From Paragordius varius (Eukaryota; Nematomorpha), in the NCBI GenBank assembly GCA_964247055.1, contig OZ176050.1, positions 12,772,001 through 12,836,000 on the forward strand: a DNA stretch of 64,000 nucleotides. The letters run 5' to 3'. The translations under genes and the position numbers were made by a program. Shown piece by piece: positions 38,501-50,081 of this stretch (position 1 is its first letter; each line of letters begins with the position of its first letter). The notes under the pieces are model-generated. The model was not told the origin of the DNA. It saw only the letters and a program-made list of their open reading frames with translations, and did no database searches.

Positions 38501-41500
38501 ATAAAAAATCCAAAAATTCGGATTCATCTGTATAATATAAAGCGTAATATTTAAAGGAATTATATTAAAACTCAAATATACAATATCGTATATAACACAT
38601 TGAAATAGAAGTTAAACTTTTATGATTTAAAAAGCGGCGATTTAAGATAAATAAGTCACCAATAACAGTTTTCCTACAAATTTGGTTATTTTATGATTTA
38701 TATTTTATTTATTAATATAATTTTACCCAAGCATTTCTGCGATTTCCACGTATAAATTATCCATTTTCGTGTCCGTTCAATCAAATGAGAACTGACGTTC
38801 GAGTTTGTAAGGAAATTCATTGTTTTGTCCAAAACAGTCCTGAATTCTGAAATATTTTGGCGACTGTCTTCGAAAATAGCTCTAACCTATATATAATATA
38901 CAGGCTCTAAATATATACCATTTACAATTTAAATTCACCTTCGAACGATTCAGTCACTCTCGAACAATTGAAAGCTCCCTCGAACAATTCAAATTCACCC
39001 TTCAGCAATTTTACCCTATAAATATATCATGAATTTACGGGCTAATATAACTCATCTTTAATATGATGTATATTTTTATGGAATAGTTTATTATTTTTTT
39101 AGTATATTAATTTAATTGTATACAAAATTTTAATTTTTAATTATAAATATATAGGTAATTTTTAATCTTACATTTTTTAGGGTGAATTCGAATCGTTCCA
39201 AAGTTAATTAGAATTGTTCAAGGGTGAATTTGAATTGTTCAAGGGTGAATTTGAATATAAATGGTATATTAAATAGTTAAAAAATATGTTTAGATCATGT
39301 AATACTTTACTTTTTTACAAAACTAATTAATGTAATCGTGTTATGCAAAGGGCACAATCATATAATGAATATTATTGGTGTTATTTAGAAAATCATAAGT
39401 ATATCCCAGATACATTAAGTTTTATTAATAAAAATTTTATTTTTACCTGTTAGCTTACTATTTTCTATTATGCCCATACTTCAACCCTTCTTTTTAATTT
39501 TATTTAATATATTTATAAAAATAAAATATTAACCTGAGCGAAAAACAGGGCAACAGAAAAGGTGCCAATCAACCATATTACAGTCATATAGATCCGTTCA
39601 AGATTATTGTTTGCACCTTCGTTATTCCCAATACTTGTGGATGTTTTAAGCCCGAAATAAAAGCATCGAAGATAGCTAAAGAATGTTGTAATATAATAAT
39701 TTCTATATAAAACACTCCGATAATGCAAGAATCCGGGTGCAGGTATGATATATAAAAAAATAAGCAAAACTTTCCATATTTTTCTGCGTTTTAATTGAAA
39801 TTTCCATACCTTGGATTAATTTTTACATGTTCTCTTTGATTTAAGAAGACAATTATTTATTTGAAAAAATTTCGCATGTAATAACCATTGTTTGCAAAAC
39901 GCAAAGATATTTTTTTCTTTATAAACCAATTAAGTTAATGTCATATAGGATCTGTAACTAAACTTTTACAATTAAATTAAACATAAGCTTAAAATTATAC
40001 CTCCCCCCATTTATTATCTGAAAACAGAAAACCTAATATAAAATATATTACGCATTTCCCTGGCCATCGTAGACCCAATCATTTATGCCGAATCCCTCAT
40101 ACTCTGAAATGGCATAAAAACAGCAAGCTTTAATGTTAATCAGTAGAAGCAGATAGAGCACAATTTTAGCCATACGGATGATATAAGTCGACTTCAAAAT
40201 AATTTCGAGTATATCAAACATTTGCGGTAAAACTGGATACTATTTGAAACATAAACAAAATTATTTTTTAGATCTTTAAAAAATATTATAATAAATAATA
40301 ACATGTAGGAGATTTAAAATGTGAAAAATTTTAAACTCTAATGCCTAAATTAAGGAATTATAGTTTATTTAATGAACCAAAATAACCTTAAAAATCCGAT
40401 TGATGCGAAAAATTGGCCATATACCATAAACAAAGTAGAGTAAATCCGTAGGCAGTATAGCAATCAGATCTGCCTTGAAATCATAAAGGTGCATCCATCA
40501 TTATATTAAAGTTAAACCAAAAAATTAAATTACATGATAATTGTATATTAAGAATAAAATGTATTATATACTTTAAATTTGAATTGTTTGATATAATTTA
40601 GTCGCATGAGTTTGGGATCTGTCTATTAAAGTATATAAAATAGATATACTAATAATAAAAACAAATTTTAAAATATATTTAAAAATTCAAAGTTTTACAT
40701 TCTTTTTTTCCATTTATGTTAAATACCAGGCTGTAAAAACAAATGAGAATTTATCATATTTTACAACTCTATGAGAAAATTAAGGATTTTAACTTTAACT
40801 TTTTTAATCCGGCTTTTTACCCGAAAATCTTTGCCTTTTACCTTAAATATATATCTATTGCCCCTTATCTATTATTAATTATACTACTGTAATATGCAGA
40901 ATCATACTATATATAATCCATTGTGGAGATAACGTAACTTCAAATGAACGAAAATATCGAGGAGAAATATGAGATCCGTGAAATAATCCAATCCAAACCA
41001 AATGTTGAGTTGACGTTGAGTAGCCAGAACGTGTCGAAAGGAAACACGTATAAATATAGTGAACATATTGTACAGGAAACATATATTAACCAGTACCATC
41101 CATAGGACATATCTAGCCTCTGAATATATTAGAAAAATAGATTATGAATGTTCCTTCTCATCTTTTAATCATATCTTTTAACTGATAAGAGTTTTTTAAA
41201 GATTTCGATTTAACTTTGGTCCGTTGTTGTAAAATTTTTTATGCAATATGGTATGTTAACAATTTTTTGATGTTGCTAAAATATGGAGTTAGTGAAAAAT
41301 TGTTGAAAAAACTGTATTAATTTTAAAGAATTAAGATATTAATTTCATACAGTTATTTTATTTAAATTTTTTCTTCAAAAAAATTATTTATAAGAAACCG
41401 CTAGTTTGATGTCAGATTTATATCATTTACAATTCAAATTCACCCTCGGACCATTCGAATTCTCTCTCAAATATATTATAAATGAAATTTTGTTTAAAAT

Positions 41501-44500
41501 CAAAATGATACTGAAAAAATAGTAAACTATGCCATAAAAATATTTTTTTTATTAATAATGAGTTATATTAGTTCGAAAACGCATAATTTATTTTTAGGGT
41601 GAATTTGAATTGTTCAAGGGTGAATTTGAACTATAAATGGTATATAATCTATCAAAAAGAATTCCTTAAAATCTGCAAACACAATAACGAAACAAAAACC
41701 AACCAACTTATTATTGTGTTGTTGTACCACAACTGTTTCACTATTCATATCACACATTTTTTTAGGATTTTTAAATACAACTTACCATCAATTTTATAGT
41801 AGGGTGGTAGGATGTAAGACAAGCCATGGTATAATGTTGCAAAGCCATACACTAACTTAGCCATAAGATTGTATTGCGTTTTCTTCTCAAACTGTTCTAA
41901 CCAATCATTCAGCCGTGGTAGGTCATCCAAATATCGGGCACTTTTTTCATGATACATTTTGCGATCAAATCGTTTCTCCCCGCTCATGGGGTAAAGGAAT
42001 TCACTGGAACGTCGAGAAACATTGTCCCCTAACATGGAAAGTAACCGTTCACGATTCATAGCTTGATTTTGGGCTCCCATTTCTTCCGTTGTTGTGGTTG
42101 AGGTGCTTGCTACAATAGCAAAAAAGCATGAATAAAAAATCTGACAAATAGAAAAAATATACAGCAGCGTATGCAGTAAAAGATTGTTAGTGCAAAATAA
42201 TCTAAAACAGGGGGATATTATGGATATGTTTATAAATAAGACTGAATGATAATCAAATATGAAAATTGAGGACATTTGGTCGACACATTTGGTATTGAAA
42301 AAATACATAAAATTTTTGTGAGAAATATTTATGATGTTTTTTATTGAAAATTTATTAAATGTTTATGAATACTCAGAGGAAAATGAAGCCACAATACCAA
42401 ATATTCAACAAACTTCTAGAAATGTATTACAGGATATATCCAATTTAGATAACGTTACTAGAAGATTAGATAATATTATTTAACATGTTGCATTAAAATT
42501 ATTGTTCATATATAATTATTTCACCCTAGTGTTAATAAATAGATATTATTATTATAATATATGGTTTTTATTGTTGCACATTTAAGAAAACATCATTGTT
42601 AAATATATTGTGTTTAAAATCTTTCCGTGAATCTGTGAAAAAGACAAGGTGTCGGTTAATAAAAAATAATATAAGTAATGTATTTAACAACTAAACTTAT
42701 GTAATAATCCTTCAATTTTTCACCTCACGCTTAGTTTTAAAGAGATCGAGAAGAGCAAGTAATAATAATTTAAATAAAGATCTTGTATAATTTCTAATTG
42801 TATTTGTATACAGTTTCATAATTCAAATCACGAATGTTCAATACTAAGAATAAATCTGGGAAATAATGTTTCACTAATATTTTTACAATTTTTCATCGCA
42901 ATTTTACAAAAACCAAATGCGCATTTTTACATATACCAATATTGTCCCCTGATTTTGTATACACTATCCATAATATCCCCCTGTTTGTGTTTTTAAGATT
43001 ATTGCGTACTAACAATCTTTTACTGCATACGCTACTGTATATATTGCTAGATTATTAATTATTGCCAAAAAGTATGTGCAACAGTCAAATAGTTGTGTTG
43101 ATGAGTGCTAACAAGCACAACACTAGTCTACGATTACTATTGACGAAAGGGTTTCACATATCGTTTATAATTTCTGTTAATAATTATCTTTCTATTAATT
43201 TTCTGTTTAAATTTCGATCATCATTATAATACAGATTTTACAACTGTTATTACAAAACATAATCGATCCGTCATTTACATTTTACAAAGATAATTATTAT
43301 TGACAAGTAAAAAGTGAAAAAAATAACTATAAGTAAACCAATAATACTGCCCTTTGTTGTATATGCTTTTTGCCAATAATTAATAACTTTAAAGCAATAT
43401 ATATATATATATATATACTCCATACTGTATTATTTTATTTAACAAACGCAGGTAATTATGTAAATGGCATTTTATTATAGACTCATCTTTGGAAAAATTA
43501 TGGGTATATAAGGGATGATTTGAAAGAATAATATGGTAACACATTGTTTCTGCATCTCAAAATTATTAAAATCATTTATACTGTATTATTAATTCTTCCC
43601 CTTAATATTAAAAATTTAAGTGACAAGAAGGAAGAGCTTATCCACACACATTTGTTTTACATAAGTTATGATTACACCGTCAGACCTAAATATCTAACCA
43701 AGCCGTTTGAGTTTTTTACTTCAGTCTAATCAATTTTTTTTCCAAAAAACCACCTTTAGCAAATATATACAACCATACACATGATAAAATATCCTGATAA
43801 ATTTTATTTTTTAAAGGTAGATTTAATTGAAAAAAATCACATGTTGCTCCTTCCGAAGGTGTGGCACTACTGCTTGTTAGGGAAAGATCTTCATCCAATT
43901 TTTCTTTGACGCGTTCGCCTCTTAGCGTCAAGGAACTGCGAATCGATTTAATTCTTGAAGTCAAAAATCGTTCAACGCCTTCACTTACGCTAAATATGTT
44001 TGATAAAAATATATTTAATTTTTTGCAGAAATCTATATATAAAAGGCAAAAATATCAAATCTGATAACAACTATGGATAAACTAGCGTAAATCTCATGCT
44101 GCTACGCAGCCCGAGGAAGTCTTTCGGACTTCTGGGGGGGGGGGGGGGGGGGGGGCTATTTGAAATAAGGGACAATAAAATGATCCACATATGTGGATTA
44201 TTTCGAAACATTATTTAATAGATATGGTTTTATAGGAATTTTAAAACGGTGCATTCATACTAATATATTGTTTACTTGGGGGAAAAATAGATTTTAAAAA
44301 TTATTTTTGTGGACTTTGTTTTTTTGAAAAAAATGGCATTTTACGGGGGGAGCGGGTAAAAAGAGGGCCTAAATTAAAATATCGAAACGACTATATTCGG
44401 CGCAATCGAAAATAAGTAAACAAAAATCATATTTGAAATAGAATGGTCCAACACGTTCTCCGGAAAATTGTCTCAACCTGTTTTTTACACGGGGTAGGCC

Positions 44501-46108
44501 CACACTGGGGGCTTAATTCCAAAAAAGGGCGAGGCTATTGTCGGGACATTTATTAATGATTATAATTTGGATTTGATTGGGTTCACCGGTTTTCCGGAAA
44601 CATCACAAAGTTACATGATGAATCAGTTTTTAGCGGGTAGCTCCTTACCCAGCAGCTATCATCAAAGAAACGCTTGACTAAAGTTTTTGCCTTTTAACAG
44701 GGGATACGAAAAATTCTTATTGAATTTTTACTGTCTCATACCCAGGGCAAATAATAGATTTTAAAAATTATTTTTGTGGACTTTGTTTTTTTGAAAAAAA
44801 TGGCATTTTACGGGGGGAGCGGGTAAAAAGAGGGCCTAAATTAAAAAAGCGAGACGACCATGTTCGGCGCAATCGAAAATAAGTAAACAAAAATCATATT
44901 TGAAAATAAATGATCCAACACGTTCTCCAGAAAATTGTCTCAAAGACACGATTTTTGTGGACATCTGTTTTCAAAAAAAACCGTTTTTCACACGGGGTAG
45001 GCCCGAACTGGGGGCCTATTTCAAAAAAAGGGCAAAGCTATTGCCGGGGCATTTCTTTATAATTATATTTTTCCGATATTTGGATTTGATTGGGTTCACC
45101 GGTTTTCCGGAAACAGATCACAAAACCACATGATGATAGCTTCATCAAAGAAACACTTGACTAAAATTTTTGACTTTTAACAGGGAACACGTGGAATCCA
45201 TATTGAATTTTTACGGTCTCATACCTAGGGCGAAAAATAGATTTGAAAAATTATTTTTGTGGACTTTGTTTTTTTGAAAAAAATGGCATTTTACGGGGGG
45301 AGCGGGTAAAAAGAGGGCCTAAAGAGAGCCTAAATTAAAAAAGCGAAACGACTATGTTCGGCGCAATCGAAAATAAGTAAACAAAAATCATATTTGAAAA
45401 TAAATGATCCAACACGTTTTCCGGAAAATTGTCTCAACCTGTTTTTTACACTTGGTAGGACCGAACTGGGGGCCTAATTCCAAAAAAGGGCGAAGCTATT
45501 GTCGGGACATTTATTAATGATTATAATTTGGATTTGATTGGGTTCACCGGTTTTCCAGAAACATCACAAAGTTACATGATGAATCAGTTTTTAGCAGGTA
45601 CCTTACCCAGCAGCTATCATCAAAGAAACGCTTGACTAAAGTTTTTGCCTTTTAAAAGGGAATACGAAAAATTCTTATTGAATTTTTACTGTCTCATACC
45701 CAGGGCGAAAAATAGATTTAAAAAATTATTTTTGTGGACACTATTTTTTGAAAAAAATGGTATTTTACGGGGGGAGCGGGTAAAAAGAAGGCCTAAATTA
45801 AAAAAGCGAGACGACTATGTTCGGCGCAATCGAAATAAAGTAAACAAAATCATATTTGAAATTGATCCAACACGTTCTCCAGAAAATTGTCTCAAAGACA
45901 CGATTTTTGTGGACTTCTGTTTTCAAAAAAAACCCGTTTTTCACACAAGGTGGGCCCGAACTGGGGGCCTATTTCAAAAAAAGGGCAAAGCTATTGTCGG
46001 GGCATTCATTAATGATTATATCTTTTCGATATTTGGATTTGATTGGGTATACCGGTTTTCCTGTACCAGATCACAAAGCCAGCATTTTTCATTTTTATAA
46101 ATATATAG

Positions 46109-46153
<45 letters not shown>

Positions 46154-46355
46154 ATTTATAAAAATAATCATAACTAAAATAATTTATTTTAAAATAAATT
46201 ATTTTTTAATCGATATTTCATAATTTTATTATATATATATGATAATTTTACAAAACATACCCTAACGTGGATGTAGAAGGTTCCGTTGCTGCATGGTGAC
46301 TCAGTTCAATCGAACTTTTTTTCTGACCCGCTCTGGGCGATGATTTAACCGACAT
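35533..46355 (-). CDS. cyclic-nucleotide-gated cation channel, beta-type subunit
   Basis: Seventeen minus-strand exons: 46355-46261, 43989-43841, 42109-41786, 41119-40908, 40622-40572, 40473-40387, 40239-40052, 39675-39534, 38886-38727, 38527-38430, 38320-38237, 38108-37987, 37896-37750, 37677-37530, 37375-37274, 36964-36440, 35937-35533. All phases agree; 1012 residues. Order: a Ser-rich N-tail; S1 near 192-214 ([17 protein letters not shown]); S2 ([17 protein letters not shown]); S3 ([14 protein letters not shown]); a weakly charged S4; a pore exon near 370-416; a C-linker ([18 protein letters not shown]); and a cyclic-nucleotide-binding domain near 503-620 with [18 protein letters not shown] and [19 protein letters not shown], so the ligand Arg-Thr pair is kept. 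The pore context [20 protein letters not shown] resembles vertebrate CNGB rather than CNGA. Known beta subunits work in heteromers with alpha subunits in sensory membranes. The last 400 residues are a basic, His-rich tail of no known family. Confidence 0.93.
35989..36274. repeat. family-A MITE copy 5 (CNG intron 16)
   Basis: Left end ATACCATTTATAACTCAAAT, with three left subrepeats. Inserted in CNG intron 16, 52 bp from the exon 17 acceptor. Confidence 0.75.
36995..37217. repeat. family-B MITE copy 7 (CNG intron 15)
   Basis: Starts AGTAAAATTGAAATTATACA and ends ATAATTTCAATTTTTATTG. Fills about 70 percent of the 309-nt intron. Confidence 0.7.
38914..39268. repeat. family-A MITE copy 6 (CNG intron 8)
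   Basis: The longest copy. The left arm carries four CGAACAATTCA/CACCCT subrepeats and the right arm about four GGGTGAATTTGAATTGTTCA units, so arm length differs from other copies only in repeat number. Confidence 0.8.
41420..41644. repeat. family-A MITE copy 7 (CNG intron 3)
   Basis: Short left arm with two subrepeats, right arm with two. The core is truncated relative to other copies. Confidence 0.75.
42162..43037 (+). mobile_element. pogo/Tc1-type DNA transposon remnant with long TIRs
   Basis: Inverted ends of more than 80 bp: CAGCAGCGTATGCAGTAAAA at the left and TTTTACTGCATACGCTACTG at the right, with TA on both sides. A shared internal block reads AGGGGGATATTATGG. Between them an open frame at 42331-42483 (50 aa, starting [14 protein letters not shown]) looks like the end of a transposase gene, but the family is not recognisable from it. 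It lies in CNG intron 2, ending 53 bp before the exon 3 acceptor on the minus strand. Confidence 0.6.
44100..44155 (+). repeat. hairpin followed by a 22-base G run
   Basis: GAAGTC and GACTTC flank a five-base loop near 44116-44132, directly followed by 22 G at 44134-44155. Adjoins the satellite block in CNG intron 1. The exact G count may be an assembly estimate. Confidence 0.8.
44287..46080 (+). repeat. satellite block of four units in dimeric order
   Basis: Units of about 475 bp start at 44291, 44758, 45241 and 45715 with ATTTTAAAAATTATTTTTGT, then TTTTACGGGGGGAGCGGG. Units 1 and 3 share one version and units 2 and 4 another, the latter carrying an extra AAAGACACGATTTTTGTGGA segment. This implies a 950-bp higher-order unit. 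Found within CNG intron 1. Long frames inside repeat the same peptide pieces and match no family known to me. Confidence 0.85.
46110..46148. repeat. AT microsatellite
   Basis: Alternating AT run ending the satellite-bearing CNG intron 1 block. Confidence 0.9.
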
Positions 46356-47086
46356 TTTTTCAGTTCAGTTTTTTATTTTAAAACTTTTTTCATTTAAATT
46401 GATAAATTATGGCATTTTTTCCATAAATTAGTTTTAATAAATTAAAACTTTAAGTAAGGTTTGTCGAAAAAAAATCTGAAAAATAAAATTATAATATTAG
46501 ATGCATCGAAAAACAGATAAATCATAATAATATATTTATCATAACACTTTCATGAACACAGTACAGGTGTAACATAGGCAGAGGTAAAGTCAAAATAATA
46601 ATATAAGATTTAGACCAAAAAAATATTGATTTTTATATTGTTATTATGCATATCAAAAAAACGAATAAAAAGGGAGTAATAAACCATTTTCTATCCAATA
46701 CCAATATATTCTGAAACAGCTCCACCCAATAATAATTAAAAGCTTTTACCTTTATATTAAATACCTGTTTTGCATTATAGTTTTGGAATTATGAAAATCT
46801 ATACGAGAATAAATTTTTATTTATGTTTATTGAAACCCCTGTACCCATGTTTTTGACTGTCATAACCAGTCATTGAATACGAACTACATATTCTATAATT
46901 ACATTAAAAAATGTGTTGAATTTTCTAAAAGTTATTTCATATTATGAGTAAATGTAGCTGTTATATACACCCCTAACTAGTGTTAAAAAAATAGTTATTT
47001 TTACATAGCAATGTTTTTATTGATACCAATATTGGACAACGAACCATTAAATAATTAATTATAGCCCTTTAAATATTTATATCGAC

Positions 47087-47087
47087 G

Positions 47088-47136
<49 letters not shown>
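47087..47136. repeat. AT microsatellite
   Basis: Longest alternating AT run in the window, in the spacer between the CNG start and ANGEL 3' end. Confidence 0.9.
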
Positions 47137-47216
47137 TTGATGACAACCCTAAAAACATACTACGATTGTAATTAATAAAAGATATATGCCTTTATTATAA
47201 TGTAATTGTATATTAA

Positions 47217-47222
47217 TTTATT
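47217..47222 (-). promoter_or_regulatory. candidate polyadenylation signal of ANGEL
   Basis: AATAAA on the minus strand, 81 nt after the ANGEL stop. Confidence 0.4.
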
Positions 47223-47302
47223 ATCAATCCTCCTATTTTTATGAAAAATGCAAAATATTGAAATATTTACACGTTTTCTTTCTATAAAACATTCATTTCT
47301 CA

Positions 47303-49868
47303 TTAATTATGAATCAAAAATTTTGCCATCAAACAAATGTGATCTGATGACAAGTGTGCGTTGGGCAGTGGACCACCGCATTGTGTAAAAAGCTCTATAG
47401 CAGTCGGTAACTTTAAACGAGATAAAAGTTTTAACTGACCCTTGTAATTGCTTGTTTCAGATAAGATTTTACAACTATTTTCCAGGTTATTTGTGCCTGA
47501 GCTCTTTTGTTTTTTATTTGGAGGACTGATAGATGGGACAAAGTTGTACCTACCATTCTTTTTGCATTGTTTGAACGTGTCTGGTTCGGCGGATATGATT
47601 TGTGAATCTAAACTGTAAAGGATATAATCGACCGCTAAAGCGGATTGACTATTCATTGTGGTGACTGGGTGATTAGGTAAGGATTGCATATAGGAGTGCA
47701 AAGATGTCCTTCGATAATCAAAAGATTGTTCTTGAAAATTTGGATTTGATTGAGCATGTGAAATAGTCTGTAATAGATTAGTGTTTGACCGCATGTTATA
47801 TCCACCATTACTGTTGTTAATGCCAATTAAACTAGATAAATTATTGTCATACACTGAACCAAGTTGAAATGTGTGACAGAGCTCAGCTGATATAGAGTGA
47901 GAGGAGGAATCATTTGCGTTTTTTTCATTATTCCGAGTAGTATCAAGATATCGAGATTGATAATCAGTTTGAAGGTTTTGACACATATTACGCATCTCCC
48001 AAGGCGGTATTAATAAGGAGGGGGATGATGTAGAATTATGGCCGTATTTTAAGGTAACTGATACGTTTGGTGTACAACTATATTTGGAAAAATCTTTTGC
48101 TCGGATAGCACCATACGGGTATTGTTCTTTTAACGGACCCAAACCTAATATAAATTGTATCAAAGTAAAATTACAAAAACACAACATAAAAAAGATAAAA
48201 TTATTGCAAAAACCATATCTCGCAGTGTTTCTATGTAGCCTATAAAGATATAAAAATGACTATATTCCCAACTTACACTTCTAGTCCTTATTTCGCAACC
48301 CAACACACCAAGTATTATGAGTGTTTAAAAAATATGATTACCTTTTAATCTCTGTTTTATATCATAATAAATATCAAAACTTTTAGTGTATTTTAGATGA
48401 AACGCATCAACAGGTTTAAGGAACCTCCTATAAAGTTGGTTAAATGGTTCCACATTAAAATCACCACAAAGTATAAAGGGTATTCGTGAGATTTTTTCTT
48501 CTCCATGCAACGATAATGGTTGAATTTGAGTCATTTTATCGATTTCGGCAAACAACAAATGACATTGAGCAATTTTAACATCCGTTCGTTTTGGATTAAA
48601 AAGTAAATGAGTATTTGCTATACATATGCGTAATGCATTTTCTGCGTCTTTGGGCATATTTCCTATATTTAAAAATTGTAAATATAAAATTTGGCTTTAT
48701 CTCTGCAATTTTTAAGTTTGTGATAAAAAAAAGTTACAATTATTAAGTGGATGAAAAAATATGGTTGAAATTTAGTAATTTTAATGGTGTTAATAAATAA
48801 GATTAGGGCGCCCAGAATTTTCGTATATACATATATAGATATGTAATTTGTTATCTAAAAATATTAAAAGCAACTTAAAATATTCAAAGGATGGAATGTA
48901 TATTTCTGAATAATTCATTGAAATTACCATAAGTTAATATACTATTAACAATTCAAATTCACCCTTAAAAAATTCAAATTTACCTAAAAACAAATTATGT
49001 GTTTTTGGGATAAAACTCATCATTAATTATATAATTTTACGCCATATTTTATTATTTTTCCAGCATATATTAATTTAAAACAAGTTTTCATATTTTAAAA
49101 TATTATAAAATAAAAATAATTTTTAATCATAAAAAACATATTATTTATTTTAGAGTCATTTTGAATTGTCCAAGGGTGAATCCTGTAATTGGTATATATA
49201 TATATATATATATATATAGCCGAATCGATATTTTATAATCATAACTAACGAATAATCAAAATATAAAAATATTTAGTATATATTTATTTAATTATTAATA
49301 AATGAAAATTTTTGATTTCTAACAAATACTTGAAGCGGATTTGAATTTGAGAGTGAGTAAAAGGGCAACATTATCTCGATCAAGTAGGGCGGAACAATTT
49401 GGTTTAAAATATTCAATTGATTTGGAATATTCCAATTCGAACATACTATCACGATAAAATGTGGCACAACCATCAGTTTTATCATGAGTGCGTTTTTTGA
49501 AAATACCCCTATAACCTTAAAATTTTTGTTGATAAACATTAAACCATATTTTCTAAGTTCTGGTTCATAAAATTCGTGATAATGTTTATCTTGAATTTCT
49601 TGCAAACAAAGTATCTTAGATATAAATGTAAATTTATAAATATACATCAGAATTTAAATGATATATTTCGTAAAGCAAACTGGCTTTCCTATATTCCCAA
49701 TCTAAAAATTGTTTTGCTGAAAATGTATACAGATACATGTTATTATTGATAAGGTCCTGTGCCAAGACATTGTAGGAAAGCACAGTAAATTCTTCTCCAT
49801 AATTCCGAATAGATTGTTGCAAGTTTTTCATAAAATGATTAAAATATAAACTAGACTCCCACACCCTC
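47303..49868 (-). CDS. ANGEL2: ANGEL/CCR4-type endonuclease-exonuclease-phosphatase protein, 5' end missing
   Basis: Minus-strand exons 49868-49646, 49614-49545, 49515-49330, 48662-48342 and 48144-47303 (TAA) join in phase to at least 546 residues. Motifs of the Mg-dependent EEP fold are in order and intact: VLSYNVLAQDL, CLQEIQ, IFKKRTHDKTDGCATFYRD, ANTHLLFNP, FILCGDFNVEPF, LAVDYILYS and SSDHICLMA near the C-terminus. FKKRTxDKTDGCA and the LLSRLKLPT...PLPNAHLSSDH ending are typical of the ANGEL branch. Known ANGEL proteins act on RNA 3' ends or 2',3'-cyclic phosphates; the exact substrate here is unknown. The last exon carries about 150 extra residues of Ser/Asn-rich sequence between motifs. 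The first two visible introns are 31 and 29 nt. Exon 1 begins at an acceptor with phase 2 (RVWE), so at least one 5' exon lies between here and the PP6R gene. An AATAAA lies about 80 nt past the stop. ANGEL1 versus ANGEL2 is not certain. Confidence 0.9.
48938..49196. repeat. family-A MITE copy 8 (ANGEL intron 3)
   Basis: Termini ACTATTAACAATTCAAATTC and CCTGTAATTGGTATAT; two left and two diverged right subrepeats. In the 667-nt ANGEL intron between 49330 and 48662. Confidence 0.7.
49516..49544 (-). other. 29-nt GT-AG intron in ANGEL
   Basis: Minus-strand intron that starts GTTTAA and ends TTTTAAG. Splicing yields RKYGYRGIFKKRTHDKTDG, the exact ANGEL signature; without it the frame is lost. 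Confidence 0.9.
49615..49645 (-). other. 31-nt GT-AG intron in ANGEL
   Basis: Minus-strand intron that starts GTATAT and ends ATCTAAG. Splicing gives NSD/ILCLQEIQ, the conserved catalytic glutamate block. Confidence 0.9.
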
Positions 49869-50081
49869 CTATTAATATCTATTTGTAATTTAAGTTATAC
49901 TTAATGAATTTGTTGAATATTCGTATAAACCATTTCTCATACAATTATTAAACTGGGGATAAAAAGCATGCATAATTTCTAATATTTTTCGCATGCATAC
50001 ACTTCATGGAGTGATTTCTAATCAATTTTTAGGTCAAATTTTTTAATTCAAAGATACACCCTTTAGATAAAAATAATGCTA

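Larger units (their letters stand above)
46356..47302. other. spacer between CNG start and ANGEL 3' end
   Basis: Both genes run on the minus strand, so this stretch should hold the CNG 5' UTR and promoter next to 46356 and the ANGEL 3' UTR near 47303. It includes a long AT dinucleotide run at 47087-47136. No other feature is visible. Confidence 0.6.

Noticed and set aside
43544-43729. 61-codon plus-strand frame in CNG intron 2
   Set aside because: No similarity and composition typical of AT-rich intron.
44900-46161. Plus-strand frames of 77-151 codons in the satellite
   Set aside because: The same peptide pieces recur because the DNA repeats; no family recognised and no start or splice logic.
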